From Prolixibacteraceae bacterium (lineage in GTDB: Bacteria > Bacteroidota > Bacteroidia > Bacteroidales > Prolixibacteraceae): a DNA stretch of 64,000 nucleotides. Below the pieces are notes generated by a model. That model was given only the letters and a program-made list of their open reading frames with translations, was not told the origin of the DNA and did no database searches. Position numbers and translations under genes: made by a program. The DNA lies in contig JAOARB010000011.1 of assembly GCA_025210775.1 (NCBI GenBank), positions 1 to 64,000 of the forward strand, read 5' to 3'. Shown here one piece after another: positions 8,844 through 18,325 of this stretch; within the stretch, counting starts at the first letter, position 1, and each line of letters begins with the position of its first letter.

Positions 8844-9680
8844 TTATTGTATGTTGTATTTCTTTTCCACAACTGTTCTGTGAGGGTATGGTATTTCAAT
8901 ACCTTCTCTATCGAAACGTTTTTTTACAGATTCATTAAGATCGCAGGATAATGCAAAAGCCTCATCGTTGTTTCGACACCAAACATAAGCTCTAATCTTT
9001 ACAGAGAAATCACCGAGTGCAATAATGCGAAGGAGTATCATTGGTGTGTCTGATAATTTTTCCTGTTTTGTACGATTATCGATACTCATAGGGTGATTGA
9101 TCGCTTCGTCAGTGATAATTTGTTTTGCGAGATCAATATTGGATTCGTAGCTTATATCAAATTCAACAAATTTATGAACCAATTGATCAATGATATTACT
9201 ATTGACAATCGTTTCATCATCTATAATAGAGTTAGGGATAATGATTCTTCTGTTTTCGTAATTACGAATAATGGTATGTCTAAGAGTAATTTCTTCGACA
9301 ACACCTTTGTATGTCTTATTTACTTCAATCACGTCTTTTACTCTAAAAGGACGAAATATCAAGATAAATATCCCACTGATTATATTACTAAAAGCTTTTT
9401 GCGATGCAAAACCAATAACAGCGGCTAATACTCCAGCTCCAGCAAATAGGGCTTTACTTAAACTCTTAAGAGAAGGGGTGATATAGAATATGGCAATCAG
9501 TCCCGCTCCATATAATACAAAGGTTAGAGAGTTCTTAATAAAAGAAAAGTTTGTCGGGTCGACATTTACTTTTACCGATTCCCTTTTGATAAACAATCCT
9601 AATAGTTTCCTCAATATAAACGATATTATATACACAGAAACAATGATGACGGCTACTTTTATCCAATATGTCCAATCCAT
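8844..9680 (-). CDS. Small-conductance mechanosensitive channel (MscS family)
   Basis: 278 residues, the normal short MscS length, acting in the inner membrane to release solutes on osmotic downshock. Three membrane helices occupy about residues 8-28, 48-68 and 73-108; the pore helix reads LFAGAGVLAAVIGFASQKAF, with the small-residue packing typical of TM3. The beta domain follows (FRPFRVKDVIEV, RNYENRRIIIPNS) and the C-terminal alpha/beta cage ends at residue 270. It is a lone gene with its own terminator. Confidence 0.92.
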   Translation of the reverse strand: MDWTYWIKVAVIIVSVYIISFILRKLLGLFIKRESVKVNVDPTNFSFIKNSLTFVLYGAGLIAIFYITPSLKSLSKALFAGAGVLAAVIGFASQKAFSNIISGIFILIFRPFRVKDVIEVNKTYKGVVEEITLRHTIIRNYENRRIIIPNSIIDDETIVNSNIIDQLVHKFVEFDISYESNIDLAKQIITDEAINHPMSIDNRTKQEKLSDTPMILLRIIALGDFSVKIRAYVWCRNNDEAFALSCDLNESVKKRFDREGIEIPYPHRTVVEKKYNIQ

Positions 9681-10071
9681 AAAACCGATTTTTTGGGTTA
9701 ATACTCCATTTTATTGCCCTATAGGTTTCGATCTCGTTCTAAAATAACAAGAAAAACCATGTTGGGACCTCTTTGATTATATCGATATGTTGTTGATATA
9801 ACTTGATAGACAGAATCATAACAGATAGATCCTCTTTTTTGTTTAATTGAAATAGAGGTAAGACAATTACAAAAAAGAAGAGACGACAATAATAGAAAGC
9901 TTCCCCTAGAATATGATATGTGTATGAAGAGTCGGATACTTTAGATAAATGTTTATTGAGTGATGATATTAATCAGCAAAGGCAGGGAAGAATAGGGACT
10001 TCTTCACCTGCCTTTTTTGCATGAACCACGTTTAATACGATCGTGTTTGTTTGACTATGTTCAGATGTATC
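9681..10071. other. Intergenic stretch with a terminator-like hairpin
   Basis: 391 bases without a gene. The feature seen is a hairpin at 9978-10018 (AAAGGCAGG ... CCTGCCTTTTTT). Its T-run is on the plus strand, but arms are symmetric enough to also close the minus-strand TauE/YeiH transcription unit that ends at 10072. Nothing else recognised. Confidence 0.6.
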
Positions 10072-10803
10072 TTATATTTTTAGACCAGATAGGAGTGACC
10101 ATATACCAGCACATAAGGATATAGAGATGCACAACACTTGGAAAAAACGAATAGATACTTTTGTGGAAAGTTTTTGTCCAAGAATCGTTCCTATGATAAG
10201 GATAGGGAATGAGATAAAAAATATTCTCCATACTTCAGCTGTAATCATTCCACTTAAAAAATATCCTAGTAGTGCTACCGAAGAAGTGAGTACACTAAAC
10301 CTTGCAAAATGAAGTCGAAACTCATGATTAGAGAATTGCATTGAGGTAAGGAAAAGAACGAGTGGAGGACCACTGACTGATAGTGCACCTCCAAGGAAAC
10401 CAGCTGTGGTTCCTGCTATTATCTGAGCTCTTTTGGGATATTTGATCTTAAAACGAAACCCTGAGAGAAAAAGAATTGAGAGTAAAACAAAGATTACACC
10501 TACAATAACTTTTAGAGTAGAAACATTTAGTGTACGCAATAAGAGTACGCCAGGAATAATTCCTATAATGCCAGCCATGATAAGCCAGTGGTTGGAATGT
10601 TTACTTTTCTCTGTTCTAGTAGTAAAAACAATTTGAGCACTGGTAAGCACATTACACAAGGTAAGGGCTGGCACCAAGATCATTGGGGAGTAGAAGTTTA
10701 ACAGTATAGGGAAAGCCATTAGCGAGAAGCCAAAGCTGGTCATCCCTTTAAGTAAACTTGCTCCCGCAATAACAAGACAAAGGATAAGGATAGTGTGATG
10801 CAT
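10072..10803 (-). CDS. Sulfite exporter TauE/SafE family protein
   Basis: 243 residues, about seven to eight hydrophobic segments covering most of the length. The two repeated TauE motifs are visible: GMTSFGFSLMAFPILL near the start and GTTAGFLGGALSVSGPPLVLFL in the middle. Family members export sulfite, sulfoacetate or other organic sulfonates or act as broad anion carriers; the substrate cannot be read from sequence. It lies 18 bases after the YeiH gene in the same direction, and the pairing with another putative sulfur-anion exporter supports a role in sulfite/sulfate efflux. Confidence 0.85.
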   Translation of the reverse strand: MHHTILILCLVIAGASLLKGMTSFGFSLMAFPILLNFYSPMILVPALTLCNVLTSAQIVFTTRTEKSKHSNHWLIMAGIIGIIPGVLLLRTLNVSTLKVIVGVIFVLLSILFLSGFRFKIKYPKRAQIIAGTTAGFLGGALSVSGPPLVLFLTSMQFSNHEFRLHFARFSVLTSSVALLGYFLSGMITAEVWRIFFISFPILIIGTILGQKLSTKVSIRFFQVLCISISLCAGIWSLLSGLKI

Positions 10804-10821
10804 ATCTCAGAGTTTTAGAGA

Positions 10822-11805
10822 TTAATGAACATGGTTTAAAACAATATATAATGAAACGCTAATAAGTATGATCCATAGAATGATTCCCATCCACAAAGGT
10901 TTGGTTCCTTGTTTTTGTATCAACCCTTTATTGATGCCTAGTCCGGTAAGGAAGATAGCATATAGCATCATCTTTTTCCCTCCCCAGTAAAGGTGGTCGA
11001 AAGTCGTTTGCCATTGAGGGAAAAGCTCCACTAGAAGGATAGCTGCAATAAAGAAAAGAATAAAAACAGGCCATGCTTTCTTTTTCTTTCCTTCTATAGA
11101 ATCCTCCGTATTTTTGTCTCTTTGCATAAATACAATGCCAATAGTTAGAGGAACGATCCAAAGAGCACGAGCACATTTAAGCATGGTTCCAAATTGAAGG
11201 GCTTGATCTCCATAGCTACTGCATGCTCCTACTACAGAGGTCGTATCATGGATTGCCAAGGCACTAAAATATCCAAACTGATGTTGTGTTAGTCCAAGTT
11301 GGTGACCAATATATGGGAATATCAATAGGGCTATAGAGTTTAGAAGAAAGATAACACCTAAGGCGATAGAGATGTTTTGGGTCTTAGCATTGGTTGCCGA
11401 TGCAGCAGCAGCAATGGCACTACCTCCACAAATAGAGGTCCCACAAGAGATCAAAAATCCAAGTTGGTTATCTACTCCTAATAGTTTGCCGATAACTTTA
11501 CCTAATGTAAGGGCTATGGTAATGGTGATGGCAGTAAAGATAAAACCCTCTTTCGAAACTTGTATCATGGGAGCTAGATGCATCCCAAATCCCATCATCA
11601 CAACGGAATATTTTAGTAGATTGGATGCCGAAACAACATTAGGAACATGTTGTTTTAGAGAAGGGATATTCCCTACAATAATTCCGATAATCAAAGCAAA
11701 GGCTGCCTCAAAATGGGGGATAAGGAAAAGAATAGGAATGGCAACCACGATATATCGTAGTAAGTTCGATGGTTGTCTTTTTGAGGATAAAATGGTTACA
11801 TTCAT
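10822..11805 (-). CDS. yeiH: YeiH-type putative sulfate exporter (UPF0324)
   Basis: 328 residues with about ten predicted membrane helices. The family signature CGTSICGGSAIAAAASA is present, as is LAIHDTTSVVGACSSYG. I use the ATG at 11805, eleven codons inside the longest frame, because it starts the usual short polar N-terminus before the first helix. It lies directly downstream of a LysR gene, as yeiH does in enterobacteria where YeiE regulates it. A promoter and inverted repeat fit into the 85-base gap. Transport of sulfate or a related anion is inferred from the family; direct proof in the family is thin. Confidence 0.85.
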   Translation of the reverse strand: MNVTILSSKRQPSNLLRYIVVAIPILFLIPHFEAAFALIIGIIVGNIPSLKQHVPNVVSASNLLKYSVVMMGFGMHLAPMIQVSKEGFIFTAITITIALTLGKVIGKLLGVDNQLGFLISCGTSICGGSAIAAAASATNAKTQNISIALGVIFLLNSIALLIFPYIGHQLGLTQHQFGYFSALAIHDTTSVVGACSSYGDQALQFGTMLKCARALWIVPLTIGIVFMQRDKNTEDSIEGKKKKAWPVFILFFIAAILLVELFPQWQTTFDHLYWGGKKMMLYAIFLTGLGINKGLIQKQGTKPLWMGIILWIILISVSLYIVLNHVH

Positions 11806-11835
11806 AGTCCCTGTTGTTTGTTTAAATTTATAATA

Positions 11836-11866
11836 CAAATGTAGTGGGACTATGAATGCAAGTCAA
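11836..11866 (-). promoter_or_regulatory. Promoter of yeiH-tauE
   Basis: Read on the minus strand: TTG (11866-11864), exactly 20 bases, then TACATTTG (11843-11836), a full match to the Bacteroidota consensus. The start of transcription would be near 11829, 24 bases before the yeiH ATG. Confidence 0.7.
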
Positions 11867-11884
11867 ATACTAAATAATTATAGG

Positions 11885-11903
11885 TTATAACTAAAAGTTA
11901 TAA
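11885..11903. promoter_or_regulatory. Candidate LysR-type operator
   Basis: Inverted repeat TTATAAC-TAAAA-GTTATAA, fitting the T-N11-A rule of LysR-type boxes. Its centre is about 65 bases upstream of the predicted yeiH transcription start, the classical position of an LTTR recognition site. It overlaps the last codons of the lysR gene itself. Confidence 0.5.
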
Positions 11904-12775
11904 TTAAGGGTAAACTCAATAAAATGATCAATCAATCTTCTGGATTCTCCTTTACGTGTAACAATACGGAAAACACGATCAAACTTAATCTCTTCGCAAG
12001 GTAATATCTTAAGATAGTTCCATTTTAATTCATTTTGTATGGCTTGATAAGAGACAATACCTATTCCCTCAAATTCTTTAAGATAATGTTTCATCGCTTC
12101 GGTACTTCCGAGGTGCATACGTATATTAAGATCCTCCATCTGTATTTGGTGGTCTTTAAAACGATGCTCTATAACTTCAAGTGTTCCTGATCCAATCTCT
12201 CTTACGATTAAAGGATATTTTTTGAGCTTCTCTAGTGTCAACTGTTCTTTTTCCACAATGGTTTTCATCCCAGTGATAATTACCAACTCATCGTCCATCC
12301 AATATTTATAGTTAAGGTCAGAGCGAGTAGAGTGGTTTTCCACAAAAGCAATATCAATATGATTGTTATGAAGCATCTCTAGTATGTGGAACGAGTTACT
12401 GTTAACCAAACTGATACGCACGTTAGGGTAGCGCTGGTGAAATTTAGCAATGATAGGAGGCAATACGTATTGTGCTATGGTAGAACTACCTCCAATGCGT
12501 AATACCCCTTGGGTCTTATTGTTTCTTTGTTGAAGCTCATATCCCAAGGTGTCTTCTATTTCATGCATTGCGAGATAGTGTTTCTGCACAATATATCCTT
12601 CATCCGTAAGAGCAATACGATTGCCTTTTCTCTCGAACAGTGTTGTTTCGAGAGATTCTTCCAGTAGCTTGATATGTTTTGTTACAGCGGGCTGACTAAT
12701 ATGTAGCTCTTCTGCCGCTTTAGTGAAATTAAGTTGACGAGCTACCGATAGAAAAACTATGCTTCTAAAATCCAT
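11891..12775 (-). CDS. LysR-family transcriptional regulator
   Basis: 294 residues. The winged helix-turn-helix covers residues 1-62 (FTKAAEELHISQPAVTKHIK and the wing LFERKGNRIALTDEG). The effector domain begins LRIGGSSTIAQYVLPPIIAKF and contains the usual LVNSNSFHILEML and IGSGTLEVIEH sites, as in the CysB/CbbR branch that senses small anions or metabolites. It is followed in the same direction by yeiH and tauE and probably controls them. Eighteen bases separate it from the PBP1A stop upstream, so readthrough from that gene is possible. Confidence 0.88.
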   Translation of the reverse strand: MDFRSIVFLSVARQLNFTKAAEELHISQPAVTKHIKLLEESLETTLFERKGNRIALTDEGYIVQKHYLAMHEIEDTLGYELQQRNNKTQGVLRIGGSSTIAQYVLPPIIAKFHQRYPNVRISLVNSNSFHILEMLHNNHIDIAFVENHSTRSDLNYKYWMDDELVIITGMKTIVEKEQLTLEKLKKYPLIVREIGSGTLEVIEHRFKDHQIQMEDLNIRMHLGSTEAMKHYLKEFEGIGIVSYQAIQNELKWNYLKILPCEEIKFDRVFRIVTRKGESRRLIDHFIEFTLNYNF

Positions 12776-12793
12776 AGAGAGATGAAATTAAAA

Positions 12794-15163
12794 TTAGTCT
12801 TTACCAAAAATACCTTTGATATTTCTCCAGAACCCTTTTCTCTTCTTTTTCTTCTTCTTCTTTGGTTCTTTTTGTTGAGGCACTTCCTCAAGTTTTTGAG
12901 TATCTTTCTTCGATTTGATAAAACCAAAGTCGACACGGAACCATGGTTTCTTTTTCTTTCCTGTTAGAGAGAACATATCCATCTCCCCATTTTCTCTAAT
13001 AAACTTACGAGAAGGAGCATTAAATTGTCGACGATATTGGTATTTTAATACTCTATGGGTTGCCAGTTTTCTAAAGAAACGTCCAACAATAGGCAAGGCA
13101 AGATAGGCCCCTTGTCCGTATCTAATAGTTCGGAAGTGAATCTTTGGATTGTTGGCACCTACCCATGCACCTGTAACAAGATTTGGGCAATAACCCATAA
13201 ACCAACCATCTGCACCATTTTGCGTTGTTCCTGTTTTCCCTGCCAATTCCATTCTAAGACCGTAGCGAGAACGAAGAGATCGTCCTGTACCACTATCGAC
13301 CACAGCTTTAAGGAAATGGTTCATGATGGCAGCTGTTTCTGTTTTCAATACACGTCGAGGAATCTCAGTGTCTATGGTACGAATGGTGTTTCCGTTGGCA
13401 TCCTCAATCTTTGAAAGAATACGTGCAGGAGCATACATCCCATTATTGGCAAAAGTGGTATACGCTGAAGTTAGTTCTAATAGAGAACAATCGGCAGCAC
13501 CTAGAGCCAAAGAAGGAACATGAGGCAAACGTTCGTTTATTCCCATGCCATGCACTAGGTTGATAAGATTCTCGACCCCTGTTTCCATCATCACTTTCAC
13601 CGCAACGGTATTTACCGAATGAGCCAAAGCCCCTTGCATTGAGTAGTAGCCTTCATAATGATTCTCTGCATTACGAGGGGTCCAGTTGCTATATTTAGCA
13701 TAGGTCTCTTGAGAGTTGCTAATATAACGACCAGGATCTACCCCTTTTTCTAGTGCCGCAGCATAGACAAAAGGTTTAAACGTAGAGCCTACTTGCCTAG
13801 ATGATTTCACATGATCGTATGGGTAATATTTATAGTTTGGTCCTCCAACCCAAGCTTTGATCTCCGATGTTTGAGGATCGATAGCAAGAAAGCTAGGGTG
13901 TAGTAGTTGGATTGAATTTTTTACGGAATCCATAGGAGATATTTTCACCTCTTTGATTCCTTCGTAGGTGAATTGCTGTGTTGGAACAGGAGTCTGGAAG
14001 ATCTTTTGTATCTCAGTATCGCTCGCTTTTCTCTTTTTAAGTTTTCTATAACGAGCAGAACTACGTATTGCTTTCCCTACAATAGAGGTGTCTCGTCCCC
14101 ATGGGTTTCGTCCCTTCCAATGTTTCTCAAATGTCTTTTGAACATTTTTCATATGATCTATTACAGACTCTTCAGCCATCTCTTGCATGCGACTGTCGAT
14201 GGTTGTATAGATCTTCAGACCATCGGTATATAGGTTATATGGTTTCCCATTGGCTTTGATTTCTGAAGCCAAGTATTTAATGGTTTGAATACGTATCTCA
14301 TGTTTAAAATAGCCCCCAAGTTCTGTAATGATAGGAGTGTCGTCTAGATTAAGTTCGATCTTCTGTTCTGAAAGTTTCTCGTATTTCTTTTGAGATAGGT
14401 AATCATATTTCACCATCTGCTTAAGTACCACGTTTTTACGAGAAAAAGCATGATCTGGATATATCCTAGGGTTATAATATGTGTTGGCTTTTAACATTCC
14501 AATCATCACTGCCGATTCGTTTATCGAAAGATTTTTGGCTTTTTTACTAAAGAAATGTTGTGATGCCGTTTCGATACCATAAGTATTATCTCCAAAAGGA
14601 ACGGTATTTAGATATAGCGTAAGAATCTCTTGTTTATTATTTATTTGCTCTAGACGATAGGCAGTAAATGCCTCTTTGATCTTATTTACGGGCATAGAAA
14701 GAATCCAATGATTCTCGCGTCCATAGACGTTTTTGGCTATCTGTTGACTTAAAGTACTACCACCTCCGGCATTATGCTGTTGAAGAATAATTGTTTTAAA
14801 GAAGACCCTTAAAAGAGCCATTTCATCGATACCTTCATGTTCATAGAAACGTGCATCCTCGGTAGCTACAAGTGCATTGATAATGCTAGGTGAAATTTCA
14901 TTATAGCTAACGTTACTTCTATTTTGAAGGTAGATGCGTCCAATCATTCGATTGTCTGCACTATATATTTCAGAGGCAATAGGATTCTTTATCTCTTGCA
15001 ACTCCTCGTATGATGGCAAAGGACCAAAAATACCCATATAGATGCTAAAGACAAATCCAATGGCTCCCAATATGGCTAAGGTGATGAACGATACAGCGAA
15101 TACTATCCACTGTTTAATGGTAATTTTTGATAATTTTTTTTTAAGATCAGAAGGGTGTAACAT
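12794..15163 (-). CDS. Penicillin-binding protein 1A (bifunctional transglycosylase/transpeptidase)
   Basis: 789 residues; class A PBP building peptidoglycan in the periplasm from an inner-membrane anchor (residues 18-42). The GT51 domain shows ATEDARFYEHEGID and GGSTLSQQIAKN; the transpeptidase domain shows SSRQVGSTFKPF (catalytic Ser in STFK), AHSVNTVAV (SxN) and AGKTGTTQNGADGWF (KTG). The C-terminal fifty residues are very rich in lysine, a probable disordered tail, ending NIKGIFGKD. All catalytic motifs are intact and the length is normal for Bacteroidota. Confidence 0.96.
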   Translation of the reverse strand: MLHPSDLKKKLSKITIKQWIVFAVSFITLAILGAIGFVFSIYMGIFGPLPSYEELQEIKNPIASEIYSADNRMIGRIYLQNRSNVSYNEISPSIINALVATEDARFYEHEGIDEMALLRVFFKTIILQQHNAGGGSTLSQQIAKNVYGRENHWILSMPVNKIKEAFTAYRLEQINNKQEILTLYLNTVPFGDNTYGIETASQHFFSKKAKNLSINESAVMIGMLKANTYYNPRIYPDHAFSRKNVVLKQMVKYDYLSQKKYEKLSEQKIELNLDDTPIITELGGYFKHEIRIQTIKYLASEIKANGKPYNLYTDGLKIYTTIDSRMQEMAEESVIDHMKNVQKTFEKHWKGRNPWGRDTSIVGKAIRSSARYRKLKKRKASDTEIQKIFQTPVPTQQFTYEGIKEVKISPMDSVKNSIQLLHPSFLAIDPQTSEIKAWVGGPNYKYYPYDHVKSSRQVGSTFKPFVYAAALEKGVDPGRYISNSQETYAKYSNWTPRNAENHYEGYYSMQGALAHSVNTVAVKVMMETGVENLINLVHGMGINERLPHVPSLALGAADCSLLELTSAYTTFANNGMYAPARILSKIEDANGNTIRTIDTEIPRRVLKTETAAIMNHFLKAVVDSGTGRSLRSRYGLRMELAGKTGTTQNGADGWFMGYCPNLVTGAWVGANNPKIHFRTIRYGQGAYLALPIVGRFFRKLATHRVLKYQYRRQFNAPSRKFIRENGEMDMFSLTGKKKKPWFRVDFGFIKSKKDTQKLEEVPQQKEPKKKKKKKRKGFWRNIKGIFGKD

Positions 15164-15314
15164 ATATATTACGTAATGAGTTTAAGAATTTTTATAATAG
15201 GTAATTCGCTGCGAAGTTAAAAAAAAAGTGAATAGTGACCCTTGAAAAATAACTTAAATATTAAACTACGGGGGCCTTTCATCTGTTGACTATTAAAATG
15301 AAAATAGATTAAGT

Positions 15315-16187
15315 ATGACAATGATAGGCAAAACGATTGCTGTTTCTGGTGCCTCTGGATTTATTGGTAGACATCTATGTGAAGCGTTAGAAAAGGATCA
15401 TCGTGTGATTAAGATCTCTCGTAAAGTACTTCTTTATGATAGAGATACATTAGATGTAATTCTTTCGGGATGTGATGTAGTGATCAATCTCAATGGGGCT
15501 TCTATATTAAAACGTTGGACACGTAGTTACAAAGAAACGATGTGGTATAGTCGCATAGATACGACTCGTTGTTTAAGGGAATCGTTAAATCGAATCTCAT
15601 TAGCCGATGACAGAGAGAGGGTTTTTATCTCTACTTCTGCTGTGGGGATATATCCTCCAGGAGGACCTTATAAAGAGAGTGACGACACTTCTGGTCCTCG
15701 CTTCTTACAACGATTATGTAGGGAGTGGGAACAAGAGGCAATGTATCCTGCCTCACCTACTGTACGTACCGTAATCTTCCGTTTAAGTAGTGTCGCTTCT
15801 GTTAAATATGGATTTTTTGCATCTATTTTAAGATTGGCACGATTACGTGTTTTTGTGTCTATGATAGACAAAAAGAATCCTTTACCAATGATCGTTTTGG
15901 GAGATTTAATTAGGTCTTATTCGTGGGCTATATCTCATCCAAATATCCGTGGGGTATACAATATGTCGATGCCAGAACAGAATAGACAACAGAATTTGTA
16001 TATTAAGTTACAGCGAGTTAATGGCCCAATGTTGCATATTGTGATGCCTGATTTTCTTATACGATTAGTGATGGGAGATGGGGTTGCGATATTTAGTGAC
16101 ACCGCATCTGTAGAAACAAAAAAATGGGAAGAGACAGGGTTTGAATATATTTATACAAAAATTGACAATTGTCTAAATAGTATCTAA
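15315..16187 (+). CDS. TIGR01777 / SDR39U1-type NAD(P)-dependent epimerase-like protein
   Basis: 290 residues of the extended short-chain dehydrogenase fold. The cofactor loop is GASGFIGRHLCEAL (GxxGFIG). INLNGASILKRWT followed by WYSRIDTTRCLRE and STSAVGIYP are the signature steps of the TIGR01777 group (E. coli YfcH). The start could be the ATG at 15315 or the one two codons later; neither has a strong ribosome site. The C-terminal domain (usually DUF1731) is present but looks divergent. Substrate unknown; it stands alone after the divergent PBP1A gene. Confidence 0.8.
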   Translation: MTMIGKTIAVSGASGFIGRHLCEALEKDHRVIKISRKVLLYDRDTLDVILSGCDVVINLNGASILKRWTRSYKETMWYSRIDTTRCLRESLNRISLADDRERVFISTSAVGIYPPGGPYKESDDTSGPRFLQRLCREWEQEAMYPASPTVRTVIFRLSSVASVKYGFFASILRLARLRVFVSMIDKKNPLPMIVLGDLIRSYSWAISHPNIRGVYNMSMPEQNRQQNLYIKLQRVNGPMLHIVMPDFLIRLVMGDGVAIFSDTASVETKKWEETGFEYIYTKIDNCLNSI

Positions 16188-16278
16188 TGTGAGTTATTTC
16201 ATCTTTTCAATCTTTGGTAATGCGAATTATAAAATGCACTTTTGTGCCCCCATATAATGACTTTTATCTCAGTATTGT

Positions 16279-17286
16279 ATGAATAGATTTATTAAGAGTA
16301 TGCCAAAAGCAGAGCTTCACCTTCATATTGAAGGGACTTTGGAGCCTGAGTTGATGTTTGAGTTGTCTAAGCGTAATGGAGTATCCTTGAGGTATGATAG
16401 TGTAGAGAGTTTACGTAAAGCGTACGACTTTAATAACCTTCAAGATTTCCTAGATCTTTATTATGAGGGGGCCAATGTGCTTCTTCACGAACAAGATTTT
16501 TATGATCTTACCATGGCATATCTTAAGAGAGTCCATGAAGATAATGTTATCCATGTTGAAATGTTCTTTGATCCTCAGACCCACACTGTTAGAGGTGTTG
16601 AGATGAAAACTATCGTTTATGGTATTCACAAAGCTTTGGTGGATGCAAAAGAGCAGATGGGGATAACTTTTGTTTTGATTCCTAGTTTCTTACGTCACCT
16701 AAGTGAAGAAGAAGCTTTAGATACTTGGGAACAATTAAAACCATATCTATCTTATTTTGGTGCCATTGGTCTAGATAGTTCCGAAAGAGGAAATCCTCCA
16801 ACGAAATTCCAGAATGTTTTTGCGAAAGTAAAAGAGGCTGGGTTAAAAGTGGTAGCCCATGCAGGAGAAGAAGGACCAGTTGATTATGTTTGGGATGCGA
16901 TAGATACATTAAAAGTCGATCGTATTGACCATGGTAATAGATCCATAGAAGATCCTTCGTTATTAAACAAGATCAAGCAGGAAGGATTGGCATTAACCAT
17001 GTGTCCTCTATCTAATTTAAGTCTTAAAGTGGTCTCTGATCTTGGAGATCATCCTCTTCTTTCTTTGATGGATAAAGGAATTTGTGTTACGATTAATTCA
17101 GATGATCCAGCATATTTTGGAGGATATCTAGCAGAGAACTATCTACAGATGAGCAATGCCTTGGATCTTACGCAATCTCAAGTAGTTCAATTAGCAAGAA
17201 ATAGCTTTGAGGCTTCTTTTGTTGATGATGAAACAAAAGAAAAGTGGTATAGCCAACTGGATCAATACGTCCAAAGCTACAAATAA
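16279..17286 (+). CDS. Adenine deaminase (adenosine deaminase superfamily)
   Basis: 335 residues, hydrolysing adenine to hypoxanthine and ammonia in purine salvage. Zinc ligands are in PKAELHLHIEG (HxH), VVAHAGEEG (His, with the catalytic Glu downstream) and INSDDPAYFGGY (Asp pair). RIDHGNRSIEDP and CPLSNLSLKVV, together with DPAYFGGY, are the variants found in the adenine-deaminase clade (fungal Aah1, Pseudomonas PA0148) rather than the true adenosine deaminases, which have RIGHG and TDDP. That substrate call is inference from motif recall; membership in the superfamily is certain. Confidence 0.88.
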   Translation: MNRFIKSMPKAELHLHIEGTLEPELMFELSKRNGVSLRYDSVESLRKAYDFNNLQDFLDLYYEGANVLLHEQDFYDLTMAYLKRVHEDNVIHVEMFFDPQTHTVRGVEMKTIVYGIHKALVDAKEQMGITFVLIPSFLRHLSEEEALDTWEQLKPYLSYFGAIGLDSSERGNPPTKFQNVFAKVKEAGLKVVAHAGEEGPVDYVWDAIDTLKVDRIDHGNRSIEDPSLLNKIKQEGLALTMCPLSNLSLKVVSDLGDHPLLSLMDKGICVTINSDDPAYFGGYLAENYLQMSNALDLTQSQVVQLARNSFEASFVDDETKEKWYSQLDQYVQSYK

Positions 17287-17310
17287 TATTCATAACCCAA
17301 TAGAAAGTAA

Positions 17311-17350
17311 TGACTCCCATCTTTGAACTTATTCATTGATGGGAGTTATT
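17311..17350. terminator. Bidirectional terminator between convergent genes
   Basis: Inverted repeat ACTCCCATC / GATGGGAGT with a 16-base loop, between the stops of the adenine deaminase gene (+) and the hydrolase gene (-). Confidence 0.65.
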
Positions 17351-17356
17351 GTATGT

Positions 17357-18325
17357 TTACTTTAGTGTCGAAATAATAAAGGAGGTTATCTCTTCTACCA
17401 TAGAAGGGGATATTGGACGTTGAGGATCGTTATATGAACTATGATTGAGTTTGATATCGTCACCAACCTCTTTCAATACATGGTTCATTCCTTTGATTAT
17501 TTTAATCTCAGCCAGCTTATTTGCTTGTTGTAAATGTTTCGCATCATTGATGCTATTTTGAAGATCTTTATCCCCATTCACAATCAAGATAGGAGAAGTA
17601 ATTTTCTCAACCTCTTTGATGGGGTTATAATTAAACCACGAAATCAAGAAAGGTTGTATTGATGGGCGAAATAGCGAACGAAGAGTGATAGGAACTTCTA
17701 CATTCTGTTCTCCTTTTTTAAGTTTTTCTAGTATGTTGAGAGCCTCTTGCTGTAATTGTTTTTGGGTAAGAGCCTCTAATTGTTTCTTGATAATTTGGTC
17801 TCCTGTTTTTGATGCTCCACTAATAGAAACATAACCTGATACATCAGATCTGTTGCATGCTGCTGCCCCTACGAGTGCTCCTTGACTATAACCAATAACG
17901 TATATATATTTGTATTTTTTCCGTTTCTGAAGATATTTAATACATGAAAGGGCATCATCGATAAAGTCAGAGAAATGAAGATCACTTTCATTGGCTAGGT
18001 TGTAGGTGCTTCTACCAATACCCCTTTTGTCGTAGCGCAAAGATGTAATGTCTTTCTTTGCTAGCGATCGTGCTAGCTGGTATAAACAGTTGGATTGTGT
18101 AAATCGAGAATTGCCATTTCGATCAGTAGCTCCTGCACCTGAGATGATAAGCACAACCATACCTCTTTTTGCATGGTTTGGAACCATTAACGAGCCTTGA
18201 AGTTTGATGTCTTTTGAAGGAATAGTGACATCTTTATCTATAAAGTCAGAAGCATAGGTTTGTGCCTCTAGTAGAGAACAAACAATACAAATGATAATCG
18301 AATATAAAAGTACATGTGATTTCAT
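17357..18325 (-). CDS. Exported alpha/beta hydrolase
   Basis: 322 residues with an N-terminal signal (hydrophobic 5-18, cleavage near the TYAS at residue 25). The hydrolase core shows VVLIISGAGATDRNGN (oxyanion strand), RYDKRGIGRS, the nucleophile elbow VIGYSQGALVG with Ser, LIVNGDKDLQ (acidic residue) and KGMNHVLKEV (His). The family (DUF/BAAT-like acyl esterases with SGxGxxDRNG) includes periplasmic esterases; the natural ester or peptide is unknown. Single gene, convergent with the adenine deaminase gene. Confidence 0.82.
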   Translation of the reverse strand: MKSHVLLYSIIICIVCSLLEAQTYASDFIDKDVTIPSKDIKLQGSLMVPNHAKRGMVVLIISGAGATDRNGNSRFTQSNCLYQLARSLAKKDITSLRYDKRGIGRSTYNLANESDLHFSDFIDDALSCIKYLQKRKKYKYIYVIGYSQGALVGAAACNRSDVSGYVSISGASKTGDQIIKKQLEALTQKQLQQEALNILEKLKKGEQNVEVPITLRSLFRPSIQPFLISWFNYNPIKEVEKITSPILIVNGDKDLQNSINDAKHLQQANKLAEIKIIKGMNHVLKEVGDDIKLNHSSYNDPQRPISPSMVEEITSFIISTLK

